Source: Brucella sp. BE17
GTDB taxonomy: Bacteria > Pseudomonadota > Alphaproteobacteria > Rhizobiales > Rhizobiaceae
Direction of reading: 5' to 3'
Assembly: GCF_039545455.1 (NCBI RefSeq)
Contig: NZ_CP154467.1
Span: 1,916,501 to 1,980,500 of the forward strand
DNA length: 64,000 nt
Made by a program: the position numbers and the translations under genes. The notes below the pieces were generated by a model that was given only the letters and a program-made list of their open reading frames with translations, had not been told where the DNA came from and did no database searches. Positions 28,647 to 38,491 of this stretch are shown here, piece after piece. Every line of letters begins with the position of its first letter. The first letter of the stretch is position 1.

Positions 28647-29233
28647 GGCGAAACACCGACAAAGAGGGCAGGGATTATCTGCGGCCAGAGGATCGCATTC
28701 TCTGGGAATCTGTTGCAAGGACCGCCAAACCGCTCAGCGCAAGAAAGCCGAAAGCAGAAGAATTCCCGGATTTCGACTCTGTAATGGCGCAGGAAATTGA
28801 AAAAAAGCCGCTGAAGCAGGCCGCGTCTGAAAAGCCGCCCTCCCAACCCAAGCAAAAAACTGCAGCACCACGCGACCTGCCAATCCGGCCGCTCGACAAG
28901 CCAACCCATCGCAAGATTTCCAAGGGACGCGTGGATATCGAGGCGCGCATTGATCTGCATGGTCTGACGCAAAGCGATGCTTATGAACTGCTCTACAGCT
29001 TTTTATTGAATGCGCATGGACGCGGATTGCGCCATGTCATGGTGATTACCGGCAAGGGGCGTTCGCTTGGCAGCGAAGGGGTTTTGAAACAGGCGGTGCC
29101 GCACTGGTTTTCGACGCCGTTGTTCCGGCTTCTGGTCAGTGCCTATGAAGATGCGGCGCATCATCATGGCGGGCATGGCGCGCTTTATGTGCGCCTGCGT
29201 AAGCAGACACAGACAGGCGGAATGCTGCGATGA
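28643..29233 (+). CDS. Smr/MutS2-C-terminal domain protein
   Basis: 196 residues. A low-complexity charged N-terminal half is followed by a Smr domain with DLHGLTQSDAYELL and the Gly-Lys-Gly-Arg-Ser and Gly-Gly-His-Gly-Ala motifs, a fold that can nick nucleic acids. The physiological target is unknown. It overlaps mltA and the HTH gene by 4 bp each, so three genes are probably one operon. Confidence 0.88.
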   Translation: MRRNTDKEGRDYLRPEDRILWESVARTAKPLSARKPKAEEFPDFDSVMAQEIEKKPLKQAASEKPPSQPKQKTAAPRDLPIRPLDKPTHRKISKGRVDIEARIDLHGLTQSDAYELLYSFLLNAHGRGLRHVMVITGKGRSLGSEGVLKQAVPHWFSTPLFRLLVSAYEDAAHHHGGHGALYVRLRKQTQTGGMLR

Positions 29234-29616
29234 CCCCGTTTGGCAAAAAACTGCGCGAACTTCGCGAAGAGCGCAATGTGACGCAAAAGGATATGGCGGC
29301 AGCGTTACGGGTTTCGCCTGCTTATCTCTCGGCGCTCGAACATGGCCGTCGCGGCCAGCCGACATGGGATATGCTGCAACGCATCATTACTTTCTTCAAC
29401 ATTATCTGGGACGAGGCGGAGGAGTTGCAGAACCTTGCGGCTGTTTCGCATCCACGCGTGGTGATCGATACGTCAGGCTTGTCGCCACAGGCAACCGAGC
29501 TTGCCAATCTTTTGGCACGCAATATCCGCCTCATCGATCGGGAGACGATCAAACATTTAAGTGAAGAAATAGAAGCGGCGCGCAAACGCCGCCGGGGTAT
29601 AAAACCGCGCCTCTAA
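29230..29616 (+). CDS. XRE-family helix-turn-helix transcriptional regulator
   Basis: 128 residues. An N-terminal HTH_3 domain with Asn-Val-Thr-Gln-Lys-Asp-Met-Ala and SPAYLSALEHGRRG occupies residues 5-60. The rest is a short dimerisation tail. It may regulate its own operon. Its end converges on the DUF1402 gene and overlaps it by 4 bp, an unusual tight convergent arrangement. Confidence 0.9.
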   Translation: MTPFGKKLRELREERNVTQKDMAAALRVSPAYLSALEHGRRGQPTWDMLQRIITFFNIIWDEAEELQNLAAVSHPRVVIDTSGLSPQATELANLLARNIRLIDRETIKHLSEEIEAARKRRRGIKPRL

Positions 29617-30578
29617 AATAGCGCCTTCAGTTCATCGAGCTTCGAATTAACCAGCCAGCCATAGTAATTTTCCTGCGGCATGACAGGTTTCTGTCCCGAA
29701 GCCTTGCGCTTTGCATTTTCATTGGCAAGAACCCGTGCGCGGGCATCGGCGCCGCCGGTATTGTAGAGCGTTGCCGTCAGCCCCGGATTGTTGGAAATGT
29801 CGAAATCGGCGATCTGGCGATAGGCCGTGATCGACTGTTTCAGCGTTGCTGCAATATAGGGCAGCGTCAGATCGGGATCCATGATGGTTTTATAGACCGT
29901 ATTCCCGTCTTCGGCATTGAGTTTAGGCAGGCCGGAGACCCGATTGACCATATCCGACATCTGAAGCGCAGTCAGCGGGTTGATCTGGCCAAGACCAAAA
30001 GTCTGGCCTGCATAGAAGGGTTGGAAGAACACGGCGCTGAAACGATTGTTCGGATAAGATTTTCCGCCAACCGATTTTCCGCGAAAGTTTTTGTTCCATA
30101 TACTCTCGCGGCAGGACCACAGTGCATAGCTGTTCTTGTATTTCAGGCATTCAGAAAATTCAGGCCGCTTGACGAATTGGCCAATGCTCTCGCCATTATA
30201 GCCAAACGTTACGCCCTGCTTCACATAGGACATTGCCTTGACGTAATAAGTCTGGAGCCGGTCATAGACATCGACATTATAGGTGTGCTCGCCGACGATT
30301 GCGCCGACAATATGGATAGGGTCGATGCCGTAGGCTGTCGCCGTCGCACGGATTTTCGAGCGCAGCGATGCATCGCGTTTGAGAAGATTATAAATCTTCT
30401 GGTATTTTTTCTCGTAAGTGGTGCTGAGTTCACGCGTGCGCTTGGCCGAAGCGCCCGGAATGGGCGGCTGTTCGGCATTCCGGTTTCCTAGCGGGACCGT
30501 AATGGCTGCAAAAGCGCTCTGGCAGGAAAAAGCGATGGCGAGGCAGATGCCTGCAACACGGTTCAATCGACTGGTCAT
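29613..30578 (-). CDS. DUF1402 protein, lytic-transglycosylase-like
   Basis: 321 residues from ATG 30578 with a clear signal peptide (cleavage near Ala-Phe-Ala). The mature part has GEHTYN around residue 93 followed by QTFGLGQINPLTA near residue 200, which mimics the Glu and GLxQ signatures of SLT/lysozyme-fold enzymes. It is annotated as DUF1402 in Rhizobiales, so murein cleavage is inference. The 3' end overlaps the HTH gene, which points the other way. Confidence 0.8.
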   Translation of the reverse strand: MTSRLNRVAGICLAIAFSCQSAFAAITVPLGNRNAEQPPIPGASAKRTRELSTTYEKKYQKIYNLLKRDASLRSKIRATATAYGIDPIHIVGAIVGEHTYNVDVYDRLQTYYVKAMSYVKQGVTFGYNGESIGQFVKRPEFSECLKYKNSYALWSCRESIWNKNFRGKSVGGKSYPNNRFSAVFFQPFYAGQTFGLGQINPLTALQMSDMVNRVSGLPKLNAEDGNTVYKTIMDPDLTLPYIAATLKQSITAYRQIADFDISNNPGLTATLYNTGGADARARVLANENAKRKASGQKPVMPQENYYGWLVNSKLDELKALF

Positions 30579-30634
30579 TGTGCGCAAACCGCCCCGACAT
30601 GGTAAAGGATATGTAAAATTTGGCGCAAATTAAA

Positions 30635-30662
30635 AAACCCCCCGATGGAAGTCGAGGGGTTT
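30635..30662 (-). terminator. Terminator between DUF1402 and the small ORF
   Basis: An 11-bp stem (30635-30645 with 30652-30662, one mismatch). On the minus strand it is followed by TTTTTT and lies downstream of the small peptide gene at 30727-30894, which it probably terminates. Confidence 0.75.
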
Positions 30663-30726
30663 CTTTGCCAAGATAAGAAAGGAAACGGAGCCGTGGCTTT
30701 CCGGTCACTCGATAGAGCGATTCATT

Positions 30727-30894
30727 TCACATGCATACATCATAGGGTAAAAAAGAATTCTTGCATAAACCAGGGCAAAGCGGGGCCTCGAAAGGATCAG
30801 TTAAGCAAATCCAAGCTTGAGCATAAACTATACTAGACCCCATCGCGGATGCAAAAATAAGTGTAGTGCATAAAATGCGTCTAAAATTTTTCAT
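30727..30894 (-). CDS. Small secreted cysteine-rich peptide (55 aa), unrecognised
   Basis: An unlisted 56-codon frame with the start at 30894 and AGGAG placed eight bases upstream. Residues 1-25 form a signal peptide: basic start, hydrophobic core and a Val-Tyr-Ala cleavage site. The ~30-residue mature part has four cysteines (30, 40, 44, 54) and two Pro-rich turns, suggesting two disulfides. GC content, counted from the codons, is about 39%, far below its neighbours. I do not recognise the family. A terminator lies 65 bp downstream, so it looks like a single-gene transcript in the 443-bp gap between the DUF1402 gene and hslU. Confidence 0.6.
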   Translation of the reverse strand: MKNFRRILCTTLIFASAMGSSIVYAQAWICLTDPFEAPLCPGLCKNSFLPYDVCM

Positions 30895-31021
30895 CGCAAT
30901 TCTCCTTATTAAAAGGATATTCTATACTTAATTTGTAAAGTAGAAAATAACAATTTTTTACCGCCACATAATTCTGATTTGAGAGACCGCCAAGTATCCC
31001 AAATCAGGCTCTGTCATTTGT

Positions 31022-32326
31022 TTAAAGGATAAAGCGCGACAGATCGGTGTTTTTCGCCAGATCGCCAATGGTCTTGCGGACATAGTCTGCATCGACTTTA
31101 AATTCCGATCCCGACTTGTCGGGTGCATGGAACGAAATATCGTCCAGCACCTTTTCCATCACCGTCTGCAGACGGCGCGCGCCGATATTCTCGACGGTCG
31201 AATTGAGGTCGACGGCAATATCGGCCAATGCATCAATGGCATCATCGGTGATTTCCAATGTCACCTCTTCTGTCGCCATCAGTGCAATATATTGCTTGAT
31301 GAGACTGACTTCGGTTTCAGTCAGAATACGGCGGAAATCCTCCCGCGTCAGCGCGTTAAGCTCCACGCGGATCGGCAGGCGGCCCTGCAACTCCGGCAGA
31401 AGGTCGGACGGTTTCGAGACATGGAAAGCACCTGATGCGATGAACAATATATGATCGGTCTTTACCGGTCCATATTTGGTGGCAACCGTGGTGCCTTCAA
31501 CCAGTGGCAGCAAATCGCGCTGTACGCCTTCGCGCGAGACGCCTGCGCCCATTCCCCCTTCGCGTGAGGCGATCTTGTCGATTTCGTCGAGAAAGACGAT
31601 GCCGTCATTTTCGGTCGAACGCAGCGCTTCCTGCACAAGTTGGTCCTGATCGAGCAGCTTGTCGGATTCGTCATTGATCAGGATGGAATAGGATTCCTTG
31701 ACCGTGGTCTTGCGCGTCTTGGTGCGTCCGCCCATGGCCTTGCCAAAAATATCGCCGATATTGATCATGCCGATATTGGCACCGGGCATACCGGGGATCT
31801 CGAAATTCTGGCCTGCACCCGTATCAGCCACCTCGATTTCGATTTCCTTGTCGTCCAGCTCGCCTTCGCGCAGTTTTTTACGGAAACTGTCGCGGGTGGC
31901 GGGACTGGCCGTCTTGCCGACAAGACCGTCGAGAACGCGTTCCTCGGCATTGATATGCGCCTTGGCTTTAACTTCCTCGCGCTTCTTTTCGCGCACAAGC
32001 CCGATTGCTGCCTCGACCAGATCGCGGATGATCTGTTCCACGTCACGACCGACATAACCCACTTCGGTGAATTTCGTAGCCTCGACCTTGATGAAAGGCG
32101 CTCCGGCAAGTTTTGCCAGACGACGGGAGATTTCCGTTTTGCCGACACCGGTCGGTCCGATCATCAGAATATTTTTCGGCATCACCTCTTCGCGCATCTG
32201 GCCTTCCAGCTGCTGGCGGCGCCAGCGGTTGCGCAGAGCAACCGCAACCGCACGCTTGGCGTCGTTCTGCCCAATGATGAAACGGTCGAGTTCGGAAACG
32301 ATCTCGCGGGGAGAAAAATTACTCAT
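31022..32326 (-). CDS. hslU: ATP-dependent protease ATPase subunit HslU
   Basis: 434 residues from ATG 32326. Walker [10 protein letters not shown], Val-Gly-Tyr-Val-Gly-Arg-Asp pore loop, Walker B and a C-terminal Leu-Ser-Arg-Phe-Ile-Leu tail (which inserts into HslV) are present. HslU unfolds substrates for the HslV peptidase. DUF2585 is inserted between hslV and hslU, overlapping neither gene much (it ends at 32329). The frame extends to 32347 without support. Confidence 0.97.
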   Translation of the reverse strand: MSNFSPREIVSELDRFIIGQNDAKRAVAVALRNRWRRQQLEGQMREEVMPKNILMIGPTGVGKTEISRRLAKLAGAPFIKVEATKFTEVGYVGRDVEQIIRDLVEAAIGLVREKKREEVKAKAHINAEERVLDGLVGKTASPATRDSFRKKLREGELDDKEIEIEVADTGAGQNFEIPGMPGANIGMINIGDIFGKAMGGRTKTRKTTVKESYSILINDESDKLLDQDQLVQEALRSTENDGIVFLDEIDKIASREGGMGAGVSREGVQRDLLPLVEGTTVATKYGPVKTDHILFIASGAFHVSKPSDLLPELQGRLPIRVELNALTREDFRRILTETEVSLIKQYIALMATEEVTLEITDDAIDALADIAVDLNSTVENIGARRLQTVMEKVLDDISFHAPDKSGSEFKVDADYVRKTIGDLAKNTDLSRFIL

Positions 32327-32328
32327 GA

Positions 32329-32919
32329 TTATAGTCCGCTTTGCCACTGCTTGATGGACTCGAACGGATGCAGCAGCATGATCACGTTGAGTATGAGATT
32401 GTCGCGAATGACGATCAGCGCCAGAACTTCGAAGAACAGCGCAAGCGCGACGGTGATTTTGGTAGGCAATCTGGCAGCAAGAAGAAAGCCGATGAGAGCT
32501 GCAATGGTGTCGGAAACCGAATTGATGATGCTGTCGCCAAAATAGTCCACAGAGGATGTATTGGCGCGATAGCGTTCGATTATGAAATTCGAGTTTTCAA
32601 TCAGTTCCCACGCAGCTTCGATACCGACTGCCATAGCAAGCCTCAGACCCAGCGGGGCTTTGGGTGCAATGATGGTCAAAAGCCAGTAGAACAGAAAGCC
32701 ATGAATGATGTGCGAGAGCGTATACCAGTCGGATATATGCTGGGAGTTTTCGCTCATCAACGAACCGGACCATAATTTTACGGTGCCGCATTCGCACATG
32801 ACAATTCGCCCGTCGAGATAAAGCCAGAAAGCTTGCACTCCGAGGATGGCTAGGACAATCAGAGCACCAAGGCCCCAACGATGTGCTTTGGAAGGGGAAG
32901 CCTGCGTGAGCGTGCTCAT
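32329..32919 (-). CDS. DUF2585 (UPF0314) membrane protein
   Basis: 196 residues with about five hydrophobic segments. It matches the UPF0314 membrane family of Rhizobiales, of unknown function. It sits between hslV (4-bp overlap) and hslU, so it is translated with the HslUV protease, suggesting coordinated expression rather than proven function. Confidence 0.85.
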   Translation of the reverse strand: MSTLTQASPSKAHRWGLGALIVLAILGVQAFWLYLDGRIVMCECGTVKLWSGSLMSENSQHISDWYTLSHIIHGFLFYWLLTIIAPKAPLGLRLAMAVGIEAAWELIENSNFIIERYRANTSSVDYFGDSIINSVSDTIAALIGFLLAARLPTKITVALALFFEVLALIVIRDNLILNVIMLLHPFESIKQWQSGL

Positions 32920-33470
32920 TCAGCGTCGAGACTTTCAACAAGGATGCTGTGGTTGGTGTAGATACAGATATCGGCTGCAATCTCCATCGCCTTGCGGGCG
33001 ATTTCCTCGGCATCCTTTTCGGTATCGACCAGCGCGCGGGCTGCTGCGAGCGCATAATTGCCGCCGGAACCAATGGCCATGACGCCATGTTCGGGCTCCA
33101 ACACGTCGCCTGTGCCGGTGAGCGCCAGCGTCACCTTGCTGTCGGCGACCAGCATCATGGCTTCTAGTTTGCGCAAATAGCGGTCGGTACGCCAGTCCTT
33201 GGCGAGTTCCACGGAGGCGCGCATCAATTGGTCGGGATATTGTTCAAGCTTGGCTTCAAGGCGCTCGAGCAGCGTGAAGGCGTCAGCCGTGGCACCTGCA
33301 AATCCGGCAATGACATTGCCCTTACCGATGCGGCGCACTTTTCGCGCATTGCCCTTCATCACCGTATTGCCGAGCGAGACCTGCCCGTCACCGGCAATCA
33401 CCACCTTGCCGCCCTTGCGCACGGTGACGATGGTGGTGCCGTAAATTGTCGTGGGATTGTGTTCGATCAT
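32916..33470 (-). CDS. hslV: ATP-dependent protease peptidase subunit HslV
   Basis: 184 residues. The catalytic Thr12 in Gly-Thr-Thr-Ile-Val follows an 11-residue N-terminal extension that must be removed, unlike E. coli, where only Met precedes it. The Gly-Asp-Gly-Gln-Val-Ser and Gly-Ser-Gly-Gly motifs are intact. First gene of the hslV-DUF2585-hslU operon; it diverges from hisB with ~247 bp between starts. Confidence 0.97.
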   Translation of the reverse strand: MIEHNPTTIYGTTIVTVRKGGKVVIAGDGQVSLGNTVMKGNARKVRRIGKGNVIAGFAGATADAFTLLERLEAKLEQYPDQLMRASVELAKDWRTDRYLRKLEAMMLVADSKVTLALTGTGDVLEPEHGVMAIGSGGNYALAAARALVDTEKDAEEIARKAMEIAADICIYTNHSILVESLDAE

Positions 33471-33717
33471 GGATCACTCCTTTGGCGATCCGTGCAATCC
33501 CGAACGGCGATTGCGCAGATCCCTGCATGTGAAATTGAAACGTGCTCGCCTTTTAAAGGAGGTGAATCGCGTTTCGTTCTGAATATTTAAGAAGCTGCGA
33601 TTGAAATGCAAACCGATAAATCACTTCACCGCTCAATCAGGCTTGATCAAGCAAAAGCATTTGGCAAAGCGCGCAAGCTGTTCTAGAACGCGGCTTAGCA
33701 TTGTCATGAGGAACGCT

Positions 33718-34326
33718 ATGTCTGCTGAAAGCACTCGCAAGGCCAGTATCGAACGCGCCACCAAGGAAACCAGTATTGCTGTTTCCGTCGATCTGGACGG
33801 TGTTGGAAAATCCGACATCACAACCGGCGTTGGATTTTTCGATCATATGCTCGAACAGCTTTCGCGCCATTCGCTGATTGATATGCGCGTCATGGCCAAG
33901 GGCGATCTGCATATCGACGATCACCACACAGTGGAAGATACCGGCATCGCGCTGGGGCAAGCTCTTGCCAAAGCTTTGGGTGAACGTCGTGGCATCATGC
34001 GTTATGCCTCGATGGATCTGGCCATGGACGACACGCTGACGGGGGCTGCGGTCGATGTGTCCGGTCGCGCCTATCTCGTTTGGAACGTGAATTTCACCAC
34101 AGCCAAGATCGGTACTTTCGATACGGAACTGGTGCGCGAATTCTTTCAAGCCTTTGCGATCAATGCCGGCATCACGCTACACATCAACAATCATTATGGT
34201 GCCAACAATCACCATATTGCCGAATCGATCTTCAAGGCGGTGGCCCGGGTTCTGCGTTCAGCGCTTGAAACCGACCCGCGCCAGAAGGACGCAATTCCCT
34301 CGACCAAGGGTTCGCTGAAGGGATAA
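33718..34326 (+). CDS. hisB: Imidazoleglycerol-phosphate dehydratase
   Basis: 202 residues from ATG 33718. [19 protein letters not shown] and [10 protein letters not shown] are the metal-binding HisB motifs. It is monofunctional, without the phosphatase domain of E. coli. It dehydrates imidazole-glycerol phosphate in histidine synthesis and starts the operon hisB-DUF2628-hisH-hisA-hisF-hisE. The frame extends to 33601 with no supported start. Confidence 0.96.
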   Translation: MSAESTRKASIERATKETSIAVSVDLDGVGKSDITTGVGFFDHMLEQLSRHSLIDMRVMAKGDLHIDDHHTVEDTGIALGQALAKALGERRGIMRYASMDLAMDDTLTGAAVDVSGRAYLVWNVNFTTAKIGTFDTELVREFFQAFAINAGITLHINNHYGANNHHIAESIFKAVARVLRSALETDPRQKDAIPSTKGSLKG

Positions 34327-34329
34327 ATT

Positions 34330-34809
34330 ATGGCGCAATTCGTCGTGCTGGAACCAGTTGATTCTCAAAATGCTGAGAATGCCGTGTTCGTGCGCGATGG
34401 ATTCCATGTGCTTGCACTCATCCTCCCCGTTGTGTGGTTGTTGTTCCAGCGTTTGTGGTTCGAGGCCGCGGCTGTTTTCGGCGTTACGATCTTGCTGGGT
34501 TTTGGCGGTTCAATGCTCGGTATTGCCAATGCCGTTCCACTTATCACCTTGCTGGTTTCCATCTTTGTCGCACTCGAAGGCGCTAACTGGAAAATTGCCA
34601 AATACAGGCGTCACGGGTTTGCGGAAAAAGCGATAATCGATGCCGCCAATCTGGAAGAAGCGGAAATCCGTTATTTCCATGATCGCAAAGAGCCGCGTGC
34701 AGTCCACCCCCATGCACCCGCGCCCGAATGGACACATCAGGTCGCCCGCCCCGCTTATTCTTCCACTGGTTCGACGATTGGCTTTGTGGGCCATCGCGGA
34801 GAAAACTGA
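34330..34809 (+). CDS. DUF2628 membrane protein within the his operon
   Basis: 159 residues with two to three hydrophobic segments near residues 26-85 and a polar, Pro/His-rich tail. It matches DUF2628 and occupies the same hisB-hisH position in many Rhizobiales. No enzymatic motif is visible; function unknown. It lies 3 bp after hisB and 2 bp before hisH. Confidence 0.8.
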   Translation: MAQFVVLEPVDSQNAENAVFVRDGFHVLALILPVVWLLFQRLWFEAAAVFGVTILLGFGGSMLGIANAVPLITLLVSIFVALEGANWKIAKYRRHGFAEKAIIDAANLEEAEIRYFHDRKEPRAVHPHAPAPEWTHQVARPAYSSTGSTIGFVGHRGEN

Positions 34810-34811
34810 CA

Positions 34812-35462
34812 ATGCGTGTTGCAATTATCGATTATGGTTCCGGCAATCTTCGCTCGGCCACCAAGGCCTTTGAACGCGCCGCCCATGAAAGCGGCATTGA
34901 TGCCGAAATCGAACTGACCGCCGATGCCGATCGTGTGGCCTCTGCGGACCGCATCGTGCTGCCCGGTGTTGGCGCCTATGCCGATTGTCGGCGTGGCCTT
35001 GATGCCGTCCCCGGCATGGTCGAAGCGCTCAATGATGTGGTGCTGAATAAAGCGCGGCCTTTCCTTGGTATTTGCGTCGGCATGCAGTTGATGTCCGAAC
35101 GCGGACTGGAAAAGGAAGTGACGCAAGGTCTTGGCTGGATAGCCGGTGACGTGCGCGAAATGACGCCGTCCGACCCATCTCTCAAGATTCCACAAATTGG
35201 CTGGAATCGGATTCACGTGAAACATTCACACCCGATCTTTGACGGAATCGATACCGGCGAAAACGGCTTGCATGCCTATTTCGTGCATTCCTATATGTTC
35301 GCTGCGACAAACGAGACGGACGTTCTGGCAGTCACCGATTATGGTGGCGATGTCACGGCAACGGTCGGTCGCGACAATATGGTAGGTACGCAGTTCCATC
35401 CCGAAAAGAGCCAGTTGCTCGGCCTTGCGCTGATTGCCAATTTCCTGAAATGGAAGCCCTGA
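34812..35462 (+). CDS. hisH: Imidazole glycerol phosphate synthase, glutaminase subunit
   Basis: 216 residues from ATG 34812. The glutamine amidotransferase nucleophile lies in GICVGMQLM and the His-Glu pair in QFHPEKS. It feeds ammonia to HisF in histidine and purine (AICAR) production. A 14/16 parS-like site at 35209-35224 overlaps codons for Arg-Ile-His-Val-Lys-His. Confidence 0.96.
   Translation: MRVAIIDYGSGNLRSATKAFERAAHESGIDAEIELTADADRVASADRIVLPGVGAYADCRRGLDAVPGMVEALNDVVLNKARPFLGICVGMQLMSERGLEKEVTQGLGWIAGDVREMTPSDPSLKIPQIGWNRIHVKHSHPIFDGIDTGENGLHAYFVHSYMFAATNETDVLAVTDYGGDVTATVGRDNMVGTQFHPEKSQLLGLALIANFLKWKP
35209..35224. promoter_or_regulatory. Degenerate parS-like site (14/16, inside hisH)
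   Basis: TCACGTGAAACA is intact; two mismatches are in the left half, in the same pattern as the hemJ copy. It is 13.8 kb right of oriC and may be chance or a weak ParB site. Confidence 0.35.
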
Positions 35463-35466
35463 GAAT

Positions 35467-36198
35467 ATGATTCTTTTTCCCGCCATCGATTTGAAAGACG
35501 GTCAATGCGTGCGCCTGAAGCTTGGCGACATGGATCAGGCCACCGTCTATAATGAAGATCCCGCAGCCCAGGCCAGGGCCTTTGAGGATCAGGGTTTTGA
35601 ATGGCTGCATGTGGTCGATCTCAACGGCGCTTTTGCGGGCGAGAGTATCAATGGCAAAGCTGTGGAAGCGATCCTCAAAGCCACCAAAAATCCGGTACAG
35701 CTTGGCGGCGGCATTCGCACACTCGAACATATCGAAAGCTGGCTGTCCAAGGGCTTGAAGCGTGTCATCCTGGGCACCATCGCCGTGCGCGATCCGGCGC
35801 TGGTGATTGAGGCGTGCAAAAAATTTCCGGGCCAGATTGCCGTTGGCATCGATGCCAAGGGTGGCTATGTCGCTGTTGAAGGCTGGGCGGAAGCATCCGA
35901 GCTTGGCGTGATCGAGCTTGCGCAAAAATTTGAGGGCGCAGGCGTTGCCGCCATCATCTATACCGATATCGACCGTGATGGCGTATTGGCTGGCATCAAC
36001 TGGGATTCGACTTTAAAACTTGCCGACAGCGTTTCCATTCCAGTCATAGCATCCGGTGGCCTTGCTTCCATGGATGATATAAAGCGCCTTGCAGCACCTG
36101 ATGCGCAAAAACTTGAAGGCGCGATTTCCGGTCGTGCACTTTATGATGGGCGTATTGATCCAGCGGAAGCGCTGTCCGTTCTGAGGGCATCAAAATGA
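35467..36198 (+). CDS. hisA: Phosphoribosylformimino-5-aminoimidazole carboxamide ribotide isomerase
   Basis: 243 residues, half-barrel-duplicated TIM barrel with the catalytic Asp in AIDLKDGQ and the phosphate-binding Gly-Gly-Gly-Ile-Arg. It isomerises ProFAR to PRFAR. Its TGA overlaps the ATG of the hisF-like leader ORF that follows (ATGA at 36195), where hisF itself would normally start. Confidence 0.96.
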   Translation: MILFPAIDLKDGQCVRLKLGDMDQATVYNEDPAAQARAFEDQGFEWLHVVDLNGAFAGESINGKAVEAILKATKNPVQLGGGIRTLEHIESWLSKGLKRVILGTIAVRDPALVIEACKKFPGQIAVGIDAKGGYVAVEGWAEASELGVIELAQKFEGAGVAAIIYTDIDRDGVLAGINWDSTLKLADSVSIPVIASGGLASMDDIKRLAAPDAQKLEGAISGRALYDGRIDPAEALSVLRASK

Positions 36199-36341
36199 CC
36201 TTGAAAGCAAGAGTGATATTGTGCCTCGATGTCAAAGACGGTCGCCATCGCCTACCCGCAGCGAACAGTCCGGCGCAGGCCGGACCGCGAGGACAGGCAA
36301 AGCTAAAAAGAGACGCGACAGATCGAGGACAACAATGCTGA
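36195..36341 (+). pseudogene. Partial duplicate of the hisF start with an inserted segment (48-codon mini-ORF)
   Basis: It begins with ATG overlapping hisA's stop and matches the true hisF start over about 17 codons (leucine-lysine-alanine-arginine-valine-isoleucine to Asp-Gly-Arg). It then diverges into a ~90-bp Arg/Ala/Gly-rich stretch containing the palindrome GTCCGGC-GCAG-GCCGGAC. It ends with TGA at 36339-36341, two bases after the real hisF ATG, so translation could be coupled. It is best read as a disrupted first hisF copy, with hisF rebuilt by tandem duplication. Confidence 0.8.
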
Positions 36342-37117
36342 AAGCAAGAGTGATACCGTGCCTCGATGTTAAAGACGGTCGTGTTGTCAAAGGTGTCAAC
36401 TTCGTTGATCTGATCGATGCCGGTGATCCGGTGGAAGCGGCCCGCGCCTATGATGCGGCGGGTGCCGACGAACTGTGCTTCCTCGACATCACGGCGTCCT
36501 CGGACAATCGCGAGACAATTTTTGACGTTATCGCCCGTACAGCTGAGCAATGTTTCATGCCGCTGACGGTTGGCGGCGGCGTGCGTCAGGTTTCTGACAT
36601 CCGCAAGCTGCTGCTGGCGGGTGCCGACAAGGTGTCGATCAACACGGCGGCGGTCAAGAACCCGGATTTTGTCGCCGAAGCCGCCGACAAATTCGGCAAT
36701 CAGTGCATCGTGGTGGCGATTGATGCCAAGAAGGTTTCGGGTGCCGGTGAAGCAGATCGCTGGGAAATCTTTACCCATGGCGGGCGTGAGACTACCGGCA
36801 TCGATGCTGTGGAGTTTGCGCAGAAGGTGGTGAGCCTTGGTGCTGGCGAATTGCTTTTGACCTCCATGGATCGCGACGGCACTAAGGCGGGCTATGATAT
36901 TGCGCTGACCCGCACCATTGCCGACAGCGTACGGGTTCCGGTGATTGCTTCGGGCGGCGTCGGCAATCTCGATCATCTGGTCGAAGGTATTCGCGATGGC
37001 CATGCCACGGCAGTGCTTGCCGCGTCGATTTTCCATTTTGGTACCTATACGATCGGCGAGGCAAAGCGCTATATGGCTGAAGCCGGTATTCCAATGCGGC
37101 TCGATCCGGTTCGCTAA
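36335..37117 (+). CDS. hisF: Imidazole glycerol phosphate synthase, cyclase subunit
   Basis: 260 residues. [13 protein letters not shown] with the catalytic Asp11-type residue opens the TIM barrel, and the second catalytic Asp and phosphate loops follow. It works with HisH. ATG 36335 is the full-length start; a longer frame to 36221 goes through the duplicated leader and is not used. The leader ORF terminates on this start, so initiation may depend on re-initiation. Confidence 0.96.
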   Translation: MLKARVIPCLDVKDGRVVKGVNFVDLIDAGDPVEAARAYDAAGADELCFLDITASSDNRETIFDVIARTAEQCFMPLTVGGGVRQVSDIRKLLLAGADKVSINTAAVKNPDFVAEAADKFGNQCIVVAIDAKKVSGAGEADRWEIFTHGGRETTGIDAVEFAQKVVSLGAGELLLTSMDRDGTKAGYDIALTRTIADSVRVPVIASGGVGNLDHLVEGIRDGHATAVLAASIFHFGTYTIGEAKRYMAEAGIPMRLDPVR

Positions 37118-37135
37118 AAATCTGAAGGAATTTTG

Positions 37136-37456
37136 ATGAGCCAGTTCACGCTCGCCGACCTCGAACGCATTGTTGCGCAACGCGCCAGCGTGAACGACGG
37201 ATCGTCCTATACGGCCAGCCTTGTTGCAAAGGGCCAGACCAGGGCCGCCAAAAAACTCGGTGAAGAAGCCGTGGAAACGGTGATTGCCGCAGTCGAAGGC
37301 AACCGCGCGGAAATCGTCACGGAAAGCGCTGATCTGCTTTATCATTTGCTGTTGGTGCTCAAGATTGCGGACGTGCCGCTCAATGAGGTTCTTGAGGAGT
37401 TGCAGCGTCGCACGGCGCAGACGGGCCTTGAGGAGAAGGCCAGTCGTAAAGCCTGA
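37136..37456 (+). CDS. hisE: Phosphoribosyl-ATP pyrophosphatase
   Basis: 106 residues. An all-alpha MazG-like fold with Lys-Lys-Leu-Gly-Glu-Glu-Ala-Val-Glu and Glu-Ser-Ala-Asp-Leu metal-binding acidic residues. It converts phosphoribosyl-ATP to phosphoribosyl-AMP. ATG 37136 is chosen over TTG 37133. Last his gene of this cluster; coaA follows. Confidence 0.94.
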   Translation: MSQFTLADLERIVAQRASVNDGSSYTASLVAKGQTRAAKKLGEEAVETVIAAVEGNRAEIVTESADLLYHLLLVLKIADVPLNEVLEELQRRTAQTGLEEKASRKA

Positions 37457-37516
37457 ATGCAAATGGAACCAAAAGCTCTGAGTGCAGAATTTGCGTTGAG
37501 GGAGGACCGCGACACT

Positions 37517-38485
37517 ATGTGGGAGAAAGTGGACCAGCTGACGCCATCGCGCTACTCGCCCTATCGTTTCTTCTCGGCGATAGAATGGGCGGGTTTTCGT
37601 GCGGACACCCCCCTCACCCTCACTTATGAAGAAGTCAAACGCCTGCGTTCGCTGGGTGATCCTATTGATCTTGATGAAGTTCGGCGCATCTATTTGTCGC
37701 TGTCACGACTTCTCTATGCGCATGTGGAAGCAAGCCAGTTGCTGTTTCGCCAGCGCCAGCAATTCCTCAATATGGAAGAGCGTTTCAAGACGCCGTTCAT
37801 CATCGGCATTGCCGGTTCAGTTGCCGTGGGAAAATCCACAACAGCGCGTATTTTGAAAGAGCTTCTCGCTCGCTGGCCTTCAAGCCCCAAGGTCGATCTG
37901 GTGACGACTGACGGCTTTCTCTATCCTAATGAGTTTTTGCGGGCTGAAAACCTGATGGAGCGCAAGGGATTTCCTGAAAGCTATGATGTTGGGGCGGTGC
38001 TGCGGTTTTTATCCGCCATCAAGGCTGGCATGGCCCAGGTTCGGGCGCCGCTCTATTCGCATCTGACCTATGATGTGCTTCCGGGCGAATACCAGATCGT
38101 TGACAAGCCCGACATTCTGATTTTCGAGGGCATCAACGTGCTTCAGGTGCGTGATCTGCCCGAAGACGGCAAGATGGTGCCGTTCGTGTCGGACTTTTTT
38201 GACTTCTCGATCTATATCGATGCGGAAGCCGATCTTATTCACAAATGGTATATTGACCGCTTCATGCGTCTGCGCGAGACGGCTTTCGTCAATCCACAAT
38301 CCTTCTTCCATCGTTATTCGCAGCTATCTGAGGAAGCGGCGCGTTCAATCGGTGAAGGCCTGTGGAACAATATCAATATGAAGAACCTACGCGAAAATAT
38401 TCTTCCCACCCGGCCGCGCGCTGATCTTATCCTTCGCAAGGGTAGCGATCACTTGATTGAGGAAGTCGCGCTCAGGAAAATCTGA
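37517..38485 (+). CDS. coaA: Pantothenate kinase (type I)
   Basis: 322 residues from ATG 37517, which has GGGAGGA ten bases upstream; a frame from 37457 lacks an RBS. The P-loop GSVAVGKST and [10 protein letters not shown] are type I CoaA features. It phosphorylates pantothenate, the first step of CoA synthesis, and is feedback inhibited by CoA in other bacteria. It ends the his-linked rightward run. Confidence 0.96.
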   Translation: MWEKVDQLTPSRYSPYRFFSAIEWAGFRADTPLTLTYEEVKRLRSLGDPIDLDEVRRIYLSLSRLLYAHVEASQLLFRQRQQFLNMEERFKTPFIIGIAGSVAVGKSTTARILKELLARWPSSPKVDLVTTDGFLYPNEFLRAENLMERKGFPESYDVGAVLRFLSAIKAGMAQVRAPLYSHLTYDVLPGEYQIVDKPDILIFEGINVLQVRDLPEDGKMVPFVSDFFDFSIYIDAEADLIHKWYIDRFMRLRETAFVNPQSFFHRYSQLSEEAARSIGEGLWNNINMKNLRENILPTRPRADLILRKGSDHLIEEVALRKI

Positions 38486-38491
38486 TCGGTT

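Noticed and set aside
36044..37462. 472-residue leftward ORF under hisF-hisE
   Set aside because: It is the shadow of well-supported rightward hisA/hisF/hisE genes with normal codon use.
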